Source of the DNA: Eremophila alpestris peregrina
Taxonomy: Eukaryota > Chordata > Aves > Passeriformes > Alaudidae
Assembly (NCBI GenBank): GCA_009792885.1
Contig: WMCF01000007.1
Location: 11,419,614-11,483,613, forward strand
DNA: 64,000 nucleotides
Direction of reading: 5' to 3'
Shown here: positions 50,734-61,550 of the stretch, piece after piece
Layout of the letters: each line of letters begins with the position of its first letter
How positions within the stretch are numbered: position 1 is the first letter of the stretch
Made by a program: the position numbers and the translations under genes
Notes under the pieces: model-generated
Seen by the model: the letters and a program-made list of their open reading frames with translations, nothing else
Told to the model about the DNA's origin: nothing
Database searches by the model: none

Positions 50734-51649
50734 CTACAAATCCACCTCATGTTTCTATTATATTTGAAGCACAGGATGTCAGCATGAGCATCTGGGAGAG
50801 CATTAAAGTTTTTGCCACTCCATAAATGCAGTGGTATTTTCAAGTTTATCATGTTGTACTAGCAGGTACACCTTTTTCTCTTTTATCTTTGAAATGGAAC
50901 AATACTTTCTGGGATATTTCAGAACACAGAACAAGCATCCCTTAATTTCTGCAAAACTTTTTGTAATCAATGTAATTTTGTTTTTCATACTACATGAATT
51001 TGTCATTCATTTCTTCCTCTTTCAGACCAGTCAATGGACAAGTAAACACCAAGAATGTCTTTTTGTCTTTGCATGTAAAGCAGTAGGGTGAAATACCTTT
51101 TCTCTACAATATTCTGGTAGAACTTTATTTATGCATATCCCACCTTATGTCAAAAACAGTTTTATATTTGTGCAACTTCAGTCTCTGAAAACAGGGAATC
51201 AGAGTGGGGTTCATTATGATTATGTGCATGTACAAAATGAACACTTGGAGCAAAATTATGGGATCAGCTAGTTGCGCCTGACATTTAGTTAACATCTCTA
51301 GAGCTGAATTATACCATCTTTTTTCCATTAAAGATGAAAGTCTGCTGAATTTTAAACCTAGTTTTATTGTCTGTATTCCACAATGTAATTAGACTTAAAA
51401 ATTGTACTATAGCTTTTCCTGCCATTTGCAGGGAATGATGGGGCAAGAAATGGAAAAATCATGCAGATGAACAGATGCTTTGAGATTGGAGTTAGCAGCA
51501 GAATTTTGGTTTTTTTGGTCATGGGTTGGTTTATATGCCACTGAGCCTGCTGGGAACATATGGGGTCCACCTGTCTCAAAGAGGAAAAAGAGTCTTACCT
51601 TAAGAGTGAGCAGGGCTTGCTAAGAGTTAAGAGAGCTTTAAACTAGATT

Positions 51650-52000
51650 TGAGTTGGGCTGGAGAAAAGGAGGCTCAGGGAGGAACCTTATCACTCTACA
51701 ACTACCTGAGAGCAGGAGATATGGGGTTGGTCTCCTCTGCAAGGTGACGTGATGAGTGCAAATGGCCTCAAGCTGTGAGCAGGAGAGCTTTGGGTTGGTA
51801 TTAGGAAATTTTTTTCCATGGAAAGGTCCACAAAACACTGGAATAGGTTGCCCAGGGAAGTGCTGCAGTCACCATCCCTATAAGTATTATAAAAATGTGT
51901 GGAGATGGCACTTGAGAACACGGTGGTGTTATTAGGCTGATGGTTGGGCTTAATGATCTTAAGATCTTTCCCAACCTTGCTGATTCTATGATTTTTATGG
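51650..52000 (+). mobile_element. CR1 LINE 3' end fragment
   Basis: It starts around GCTGGAGAAAAGGAGGCTCA and runs through the TCTACAACTACCTGA and GGTTGGTCTCCTCTGCAAGG blocks. Next come ACTGGAATAGGTTGCCCAGG and the tail CTTTCCCAACCTTGCTGATT. It holds only the very end of the coding region and the 3' UTR, so it is strongly 5'-truncated. It looks like a different CR1 subfamily from the copy at 38790, because the 3' end reads TTGGGCTTAATGATCTTAAG rather than the GGAACTAGGCAAT form. Confidence 0.9.
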
Positions 52001-52135
52001 TTCTAACTTGTTAATTACATCAAGTTATCTTCAAAAATAAGGTTGTTAAGTTTTGCTTTACAGTCTCATTTTGCATGAATTTCCTTTTTACTGTTTCAGA
52101 TTGTTTAGGTGTTTTATTTTATTTTAGTGAATGCT

Positions 52136-52160
52136 GTTTTGTTTGTTTGTTTTGTTTGTT
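52136..52160. repeat. (TTTG)n simple repeat
   Basis: Tandem GTTT units with one longer TTTT interruption. Confidence 0.85.
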
Positions 52161-52415
52161 GCTGCTAGGTCCCCAGTTACATGCTTGCACTCTTTTTTTC
52201 ACTGTCAGACTAAGCAGCATGGGGTGTGCTTGTTGAGATAGGTAGGAGCTGTGAGTTGGCCCTTGGTCCTGGTACAGTCAGCCCCCAAACTGAAAACACC
52301 CAATATAAGCTTATCTCTATGGTTTACAGTGTGACAAACTTCAATGATACAATTCACACTGCTGTGTACAGCATCTTGAGACTTGTAAATGTCTGGCTGG
52401 AGGAGTATTCCAAAA

Positions 52416-52443
52416 ATGGATGGGTGGATAAATGGGTGGATAG
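52416..52443. repeat. Degenerate (GGAT/GGGT)n repeat
   Basis: ATGGATGGGTGGATAAATGG followed by GTGGATAG. The minus-strand frame through it gives an artefactual HPFIHPS repeat. Confidence 0.7.
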
Positions 52444-53003
52444 AACAATGGATTAACTGGGAATAGGCATACAAATCATACACAAACTGAGTGAAGGAGA
52501 GCTACCACTGTGCTGACTGGATGAATTCTGACTGGCACCTGAATACCCCCACGGGAAGTGGGGGTTTTGACATTGCTGCCCCACAAACCGAATGTAAATG
52601 CTGGACATTCCACCCCTGACCTCTCCAAAAGAAAGGTAAGTTTAGAAAGGCATTAATGATTTTAAAATTTAAGAGTATTTTAAACCAGCTACATAGTGCC
52701 ACCATATGTCTGAGAGGTACACAGTCTCTGAGTAATGCAAAACATGGACTACTGACTGCTATTTTTGTAGAGGATTATTAATGTACAGAGACCATGTCAC
52801 CTTTTCGAGGCTGTATGGTATTTGGTTCAGGCCAATAATCACTACAAGTAATTAGTCTTGGTAGCTTATGTGAAACAAACTGGTTTTCTCAATTTCCAAA
52901 GTATATGTGGCACAATAAAAGAGAAAATAGGAAAATAATGCTTTTTATAGTAGTAAATTAAAACCTTGATCCAGGTTTCCTTAGCTTAAATGCTTTATTC
53001 AGC

Positions 53004-53060
53004 AGGATGTATAAAGAAGACTTGTCCTTAGTTTCACTTTAACCAAGGACAAGTCATCCT
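53004..53060. repeat. Two-part inverted repeat (11 bp plus 6 bp arms)
   Basis: GACTTGTCCTT (53019-53029) pairs perfectly with AAGGACAAGTC (53045-53055) across a 15-nt loop. Outside it, AGGATG (53004-53009) pairs with CATCCT (53055-53060), sharing one base with the inner arm. This could form a hairpin with a bulge. Confidence 0.8.
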
Positions 53061-56000
53061 CCAGTCCTTTATTTGTTTCCACCTCCAACCTCTTCTTTGA
53101 ATACTCTTTCAAAAAGCAGTTAGCCAACTCTTTCTCTAAAATAAACACCAGATTCAGATGGGAACAAAAACCTAATAGTGTCTGGTGTTTAAAATACTAT
53201 TCAGGAGTCCCATTTACTCTGTAGTATATAACTGTCTATGTCTTGAGGTGAACCTTGGCAATAACTCTTTACCCAAGTTACAGTATTTCTCCAGATCTGT
53301 TTTCAAGCATATTTTATTTTAGTTTGGGATTCTCAGGGACTATTCCTCAACTCAGGACATTTTGTTATTGTTTTACTTTCCTCATGCTTCAATGTGGTCA
53401 GGGAACTTGAGCAGCTGTAAAATACTCCAGTTTGGGTCAGAGCCCTGGAAGCTCTGATGATATTTCCCACCCATTTTCAACACCCACTGTGGTGTTGTTC
53501 TGTTTGCCCTGGCTGCAGTTCAGCTGCATTTCATAACTGTAAGTGACTTGGGTGCTACCATTCCACTTGGCCACTTTGCCAAATGGGAGGTAGCACCATT
53601 CACAAGGCAGACACCAAATGCTGAGCTGTGCATTTCCACAATGCTTTCAGTAGCTGCTCTTTCCTCTCTCTTCCCAAAAGGTGGCACAAGTTTTCAGTGC
53701 TCCCAACATTTTCAGCCAAAAGTGACAAAAGGGTAGAGATCTCAAAGACATGAAATTGGTTCTAGTTTTGTAGATGGCTGGTGAGAGGGGAGAGATTTAG
53801 TTTTCTCTCTGACAGAAAGTCTGGACCTTCTAAGCTCTGGACTTCTACCTTCTCTTTGGTTCACTTATCACTCAGAAATAATATAAACACAGGCTGTTTC
53901 TTTCTCCATACGCAGGAAAATAGATTTCAGGAGTTTTCCTGCTCAGAAATTATTTGTTCTCCATGTGTAGCTTTTTGTATTAAACAAATAACTTCTTGCC
54001 AAGGTGTAATCCAGAGTGAATTTTCTGATAAATTTTTTTCTGAAGTCATGGAAATGTTCATCCTAGATTGGCATAACAGTGAACAACTGCTAGTACCAAT
54101 GAAGGAGTGTCACAGGGAGCCTTGAAAAACATGGATTGCACAGCACGAAATCAGAATATACTAGGAGAACAAAAAGCATTCACACCTGAAAAGAGGCTAA
54201 AATGGAACAAAGTTGAATTTAAATAGAAAATATGAAGACTCAGAACTGGGATGGGCCTATTTTAGAGGAGAAAATAAAATGGAGAAGTTTCATGTGAGGC
54301 ACTGTAAAGGTAGCAGGGGTTTATTGAAAAATGCTCTTGAATTTTAGTAGTGAAACTACTGAGGCTGCAGGCCATGAGGCTACAGTAATGACAGAAAACT
54401 TGAAAATATACAGCAAAATTCACAGATGCACCATCCCTAACTGGGTAGTAGTAAATTTGCCCTAACCAAAATAGAATCATATGTATTCCTTATCTACATA
54501 TACTCAGAAAAAAATATTTATATATATTTTACATATTTTTTGTCATAAATACACCTTTTGGACCAAGTCACTAAACTGCATCGATGCACAAGTCATCTAA
54601 GCTAAAGGAAAAAAAGAGGAGTTTAAATCCAAGGTGGGTGCCACCCTCATCTTTCTAAGCCTTCAGATGTTTTCATTTTTGTAGTGGACTTCTCATAGAT
54701 TTTCATGTAAACACTGAATGTTATTGTAACTGTCTAGGTTGTTTTGCGTTCCTTCTCCTGGGAGGAGAAAGCTGATAGACTGTTGGTTTGACCAGTGTGT
54801 TTGGAGAGGTGGAAACTTCATTCTTCAATCCCTGGCCATGGTTAAGGTTCTATATATATCAAGGTCAAAAATTAAACTTCTCTTTTTTCTGTGTTGGAAA
54901 ATCTAAGTGTGTCATGTTGTCTCTTTCATGTACTAGTGCGACAGGTGGGAGAAATGCCAAAAGGGAAATCAGGATCTGCCATTTCATTCTTTGCACCAGC
55001 CTTTTTGAACCATGGTGTGTAAAGTCCCAATTTGGGAGGCAACACACTGGGAGTGTATTCACAGAATTACATTACTGAAGTTTTGTGTGCTGTGAAGGTC
55101 AACTGTTCATGTTCATCAAAGGGCTTGACTGGGAATTCAGTCAATAAATGCAAACATAATGCTTTACACAAGAGAAGGAACCATTATACTCCAAGAGCAT
55201 GAAGTTTTTATTATTTTAGTCCTACTTTAATATTCTGTTTGTCTGGAATCTGAGCTGGCTTCAGGCATATGTTTCTGCGGTAATTTCTGTATGAAAAGAG
55301 TTGCTTCATTTCACAGGTTAAAAAAACCTGAAAAATAATTTCATGCCACAACTCCTTCTCTAGCTTTACTTGCAGTGTATTTTTAAAGTTAGTTTGGTAT
55401 GGTATGATCTAAAGCATACAATGTTTTGCTCCATGATATAAAATGTTTAATTACTTCTGTAACAATCTAGTTAGTTTTGAAGTAAGAAGGAAAGACTTTC
55501 AAAAATGTTCTCTTCTCCTCCACAGAAAGAAAATAAAAAAAGGTTTGTAGAAAAATATGCAAATAATCATGAACAGAAAAAGCACATCCTATGGAGGTTC
55601 AGATATATTAAAATACAAGGAACCAGACAAAGTGGAAGAATAGTAAAATATCATGTAACAGGGTAAACTGTAAATTGACTGAGTGAACAACTGGAAGATG
55701 AACTATATAAAATATAGTGTGAATGGCAACATTCCTATATGTCCCAGATTAGCTTTATTAACATTAAAATTTTCATGCTATAAAAGATATCCTAATAGAA
55801 AAGAATCATGATGGGAAGAAGAAAACCTAGAAGGTTTTTTTCCCCAATTTTAAAGCACATTTAATAATATTAAATAAGAATGAAAAATCTATGCAACAGT
55901 TCAACATGAATCATTGTAGCCTCTTGAATAGTAATGGATTAATGATAGTGCACAGTAACATTATGTCTTAACATTAGCACTACCATACTCTGTTTAAGAT

Positions 56001-59000
56001 GTTTATAAACTAGGTAATAAAGACATTTGAGCATTAAATATTCTAAGGTTTTAGTAAAGTCAAATCCTGCTTTCTAGGATGCTTCCAAATACTGTTTTTT
56101 CAGGTGGGGTTCCTGGCAGTATCAGTAACACAAAAGCAGCCTAAGCTTTAAGGCATATAACAGTGAACCTTTTCAACAGCAATGAGTAGTTCAATAGTTC
56201 TAGTTTGCAAAAAAATAATATCTATGTTTAAGAAAATTAAATAATTTTACAAGTTAAATGATTAAATAGTAAAAAAATCCCAACTTGTTTTATATGTTAT
56301 TTATATGGCAGGATCAGTAAACCTGTTCAGATAAACATTAAACATGTTTTAGTGGACTTTTATATAAACATCTACTTCAAATTATCTGATGCTTTTAATG
56401 TGGAAATGTATGTCATAAAGAAAACTAGGAGGTCCCTTGGATACCTGAGGCTGCTATAGTCTCCTACATTTGTGTACACTGTCATGGTGTGTTACAAGAA
56501 GCATGAATTGCATTCACACTAAGTTTATTTCATTCATTTGTTTACAGCTGGCTCAGGATCCTCTTTTTCTATGGAAATACAAACACACCCAATCCTATTT
56601 AATTCCTGTGAACTAAAATGGCCATGATTTTTCTTTATATAACTGCACCATAGTACAGGTTAAATCTGTTTAAGTGAATCAGTTACATTCTTAGTAATAG
56701 CCCCATTTAAAATTATAATAGAGGGTAATAATACTTCCTAATCACACCTTCATAATCACAGGCATAACTTTTAGAATTTTATAGTAAGTGTGGTCAGTAA
56801 TGCAGCGATGAAGCACAGTATTGTTTCTCATCATCTATAGCTGAAAATTTTACCTACAACTGATGCTTATGACTAGACTACAACTGCAGCATCCACACCT
56901 GATAAAAACAGCTTCTCATAATAGATTCTGCTTCCACAGCCCTTAAACATTCACCATACCGTGCACTCATGTGGCCTTCATTTGTAATTATCAGAGTAGC
57001 AAACAGCTTATTCTTATCTGATTTAAAACATGTCACATACAGTGAACCATGGCAGGAGTGAAGATTATTTCCAGTAGAAGAGAAATTAATATATTAGTGG
57101 TTCAGAGTTTTACTGTTATTTACTTGAGGAAAGTAAAAGCCCTACCAAAATTCTAAATAACCAGCAACGTTAAAAACAGTGGTTAAATGGTGCTGGCAGT
57201 TCTTACTTTGACATGTTTTGTATCCCATTTCCTTCTATCAGCAACAGGCTTAGATTGTCTTAAAAAGATTATGTTCAAAGCATCACTAATTTTTTCTTTG
57301 CAAAAGAAAACGACAATGTGAATAGTGTCTAGTACTGCAACAATCACAGGACCTGACAGATGTGTATTTATTAATAACAGTTTAGTGAGCTACTCTCTCA
57401 GAAAATTAGTCAGTCTCTGGGTTACAGTCATTATCTTTTTTTAAAAGGAAACCCATTGGTAAATCTTTTTTGAAGTGTTTCTTTGGGTAGATATTAGATG
57501 ATGATGTCAGATTAAGTGCTGCATTCTTTTGCTAATGATTGCATTGGATCAAGGAGAACACTAACAATTACAAACTTGTCAGAAGCAAGGAAGTAAGTAG
57601 CTGAACCAATGCTTGAACTGTAATTAAAAAGAGCCTTGTAGCTAACAAGAAAATTGTGATAAATGAAGCAAGAAATTGCTTGTTATATGTTGTGCCATCT
57701 ACTCTTTGACATTAATATTTTTAGAATAAAAGAGTCATGAAAATCTTCTGTCATGTTTACAGTTGCAAAGCTTAACAGCCATTACCATTATGAACAAGGA
57801 TGAGGCTTGAGATGGGCAAACTGACTAGAGGAAAAAAAGAATAGTTGGTAATTATCCTTATCTGTCTCTGATCAAAATAATATCATCTTTCACTGCTAAT
57901 CTGTTAATGACTTTGGCCTTTACCTGCTGCCCAGAAGCTTTTGATTCTCCTGTTGCAATCTGACCAGCAAGTGATTATGCAGGTTAGTACTGTGCATTGT
58001 TTTGAATCTTTACTTAATATGTTTTAGCTTAAAAACAGATTTAAGTTGGGAGCTGTTCCTCTCTTAATACAGTAGGCTTTTTGATAACTGCAGATTACCC
58101 AGGCTGAAACTTTTTCTTACGTTTGTCTTTTTGAATTCTTATGAAAGCTAATCAAGAAACTATAGGCCTAGTAATTCTCAGTTTGATTGTTAGGTGGTGT
58201 ACTTGAATTATACCATGGATATATGATGAAATTATTCTCAGTAATATGTTGAATTATACAATTCTGAACCTTAGGCTTCTTGGTTTTGCCAGCAGGGAGC
58301 TATAGAGATGAGTGAATGTTCATTCAGGCTTCGTGAAAGCAAAGATGCTTCAGCAGTGAGCTCTGACTGAAAAAAACACTGGGATGATTTTTAGGTTTGC
58401 TGTGTGAGCAGCCTACCTGTGGTGCTGTGTATCCGTGTATCCTACCCTGCATCCTTAACAATGACAGCTGCTTAATGCCAGTCCCTGTGCCTCCTGCTCT
58501 GCCCTGGCCAGGCCTGAGCCCCAGGACCTGCCCCAAGCCTGTGGGACACTGTGGGCATGGTTCCCTCCTCCCATCCATCCCAGGTGGGGCTGATATCCCA
58601 CTCAGGCTGGCCACTCAGAAAGCAAGCTCCCATCTCCAGACTTCTCTTGCTGTCCCTGGCTTGGTGTGCTGAGCTCTTATCTCAGAGCTTCTCTCAAGGG
58701 AGTTGTACTCCACAAGATAGCTCCAAAATCTCTGCAAGTCTCTCTTGTGTATGTGTGTGCACTCAGTATGCCGAACACCTGAACACAATATTTTACTTTA
58801 TTAGGAGGGAACCTTGATCTGTTCCTGTTATCAGACACTGAAAATCTGTGTGGTCTTGATGTCACAATTTTCTGACAAAACCAACAGAAAAGTATTTTCA
58901 TCTCCTTTGTTCTTTGCCGAAAGCATTTAAGTACATTTTATCTGAAGATATTGTAGTGTATAACTACCAAGACAATCAATTGTCATGAGAAAGCTCTTAG

Positions 59001-61329
59001 ATTTGAGTGGTTAGTGACTAGAGGCACTAATGTGTTTTTAATTATTTATTTTGTAAGTAATAGGATTTACTTGTAGAAGGGGTAAGAGTAACAGCTTTTA
59101 TTATAAACCTCAAGGCAGTATTAATAAGGCAAATTTCTTTAATTGATTTAGAAATAAATACTTTTGTTCATCTGTTTATTTCATACATGTGACAAAATAA
59201 ATGATGATAAATGCATCAGAATCTTTATATTTAGCTTAGATTATTTGTCTCGTCATACTAACAGAGATTCCTAATGATGGATGATGCAAAATAGCATAAT
59301 GTTTTCCCTAACCATGATTTTTAAGCACAGCTCTCTGCAATGATTTTGCTGACAAAGGATGTAAAAAATATAATTTTAAAACTATTTAAACAGGTGATCT
59401 CTGCCACCATCAACTGGCCTGGCAAGACATCTTCATCATCAAATTTGCATTAAAAAAAGTTAAAAAGCTTTTACTTCTTGCCAGACTTCCCTTCTTGGAA
59501 ATTTACATGAGAAATTCCTGAGAAGCTGCAATGACAATATTCTGCAGCCACAGTATAATTCTTGATACTCTTTAATGTATTTTAGAGTTTTGTAAAGTCA
59601 ATGTGTTACCAATTTAGTTCACCCCTCTACCCTGACTGACAGTTTCCTACTTTAGCCCTTCCCTCCTTGCAAAATCAGCAGTATCCTAGAAAAAAAATCT
59701 GCTGAGTGAAGCATTTAGAGGATGTGGAAATGAAAAGTAAGAAGCCATGATTTTTAGTGTAGTGTTTTGAATGATCATTTGATCATAGCTCATGCATACC
59801 TGTGCTGGGAAGAGATACCAGTCAGCAGAAAAACTCATAGGAAAAGTCAGGAGTTTAAATTTGAAATGAAATCAGTGAGGCTGTGACCCAATGGCTGCAG
59901 TTCAAAAAGAATTTATAGTCTTCACAGCAATTACAAGGTGGCATACAGTGGCCTATTTATGCTACTGTATGTCACTACAGAGACTTATAACATTATGAGT
60001 GTAAAATTCTATTGAAATTAGGAAATAATACCAAGGGTTCCTGAATTGAACACTGAAGGTTGTTTTATACTGTGCTTGTGCTGTTCCATAGATAAACAAA
60101 TGCTCAAATTATGCTACATTTTGCCACATAACAATTGATGAACTCTTTCAAAAAAGAGCAATCTGTAAAATAAAACCATTTCTGTCATAATTGTGCTTTG
60201 TTTTCCTTAAACATTTTGACAGTGTAATTTATCTCCTAAGTGCCAATGTCCAGGAAAGAGAATCTGTTTGCTAATCTCTTTAGTTCTAGGGTTTAATGTG
60301 ATGTTAATAATCATGCCCACAACTTGCATAGATTTAGCAAAGGCATGAATCACAGCACAATTATATCTCAGTGAATTGAGGAATTTGTAAGCAAGCCAAA
60401 GCACTTAGCAGTTCCTGCTGTAAAAGTAGTATAAGAATATGGTACAGTGTTTCCAGATGCAGTTCTATTACAAGCTGCAGCAAGAAAAGTCAAGGGGAAA
60501 ATTTCATATTTTTATGTGATAGCAAAGAAGCTGTTTATGTGAGGGTGGTCTTAATAGCCACAAAATAGTTTCAGTTGAGGCAAGAACAATGGAAGTGTAA
60601 TAATTAAATATAGAAACCCAGGAAATTCTAGTTTAAAACTACCCTGTAGGGATGCACATTTGAAGGGTGCTTTATCCAGATTGCACAGTAATTTTTGGTT
60701 GCCCTATTTCACTACTGCCTGGCTTTTTATTGCTGAAGGAAGATTTACTGCCTTCAAGGACTGGAGTGTCCTGGGAGCTTGTGCAGGCTCCTGTCCCACT
60801 GGAGGGAAAGGGAAAGGCCTGGCAGAGGAGGTGTGGGGGGATGTTATACCCTTTATTTTTCTTACAGTTAGGTAACTTGCAGGAAACAAGGCCTAAGGAC
60901 CTGGGGAGGCTGTCTAGTCTGGCACAGCTGAAATAACTTGGCCAGTGCTTTACAACTAAGTGAGGAGTTCCCCTTTGGCTTTCCAAGTTAAAGAAGAGAA
61001 TGGAGTTTGCCCTGTGCCTCAGCTGTCATCAAAGGTCTCTGGCCTCCAGAGTTAAGCAGGGAAATTCTGATGTACCCAGTTCTTCTGGCCCAAGCAGTAC
61101 CAATTATCTATAAATAGCTCCTGACAGATGTTTGTGTGATGTGGTCTCAAAAACTGCTAGTGCTGGAGATTTCTCTATTTCTAGGAAAACTATCTTAGGA
61201 AAGCCATCACAATGCTTAAGGCTAGAAATACATCTCTCCTAATCTCTAGACCAAATCCTGCAGGTGCAGTGTAAGTCTGTTGTTCCTTGACCTTCCTGCA
61301 ATGGACACAGAAACAGATCTATCTATCCT

Positions 61330-61550
61330 CCTTACAAGAAGATTTTGCATATCAGAAGTATGTTTAGTCTCCCTCTAGCTTTCTTCTCTCCAAACTAAGT
61401 AGATGCAATTAATTCAGTTATTCCCTATAGGATATTTTGTAGCCCTCTGATTATTTTTCTTGTCTTCCTCTAGGTTCTCTCCAGCTGATCCATGGATTTC
61501 TTGAAACTGATGCTCTGTGGGAAGCAGCAGTGCTGAACTGAACCAGTTGG
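61330..61550 (-). mobile_element. Ancient CR1-type LINE fragment
   Basis: The plus strand reads TTCTTCTCTCCAAACTAAGT (61381-61400), then CCCTATAGG, then CTCTGATTATTTTTCTTG. It continues with CTCTAGGTTCTCTCCAGCTG (61469-61488) and TTCTTGAAACTGATGCTCTG (61498-61517). This series is the reverse complement of the end of the reverse transcriptase and 3' UTR of old amniote CR1/L3-like elements. It is strongly diverged compared with the plus-strand CR1 copies in the window. Edges are approximate and it may extend towards 61250. Confidence 0.75.

Larger units (their letters stand above)
39577..51649. other. Intergenic stretch, no gene recognised
   Basis: AT-rich, with no exon supported. It contains simple repeats (43171-43187, 43863-43920, 48778-48805, 50684-50733) and a GC-richer patch at 45060-45390 with open frames on both strands. 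A repeat-free part near 49050-49330 may be conserved. Minus-strand frames clustered at 42507-43078 show no recognisable domain. Confidence 0.5.
52001..61329. other. Intergenic stretch, no gene recognised
   Basis: AT-rich DNA with simple repeats at 52136-52160 and 52416-52443. It also has an inverted repeat at 53004-53060, a GC-richer patch at 58400-58690, and repeat-free parts near 57360-58010 and 59340-59480 that could be conserved non-coding elements. No GABRA2 exon was found on either strand. Confidence 0.5.
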
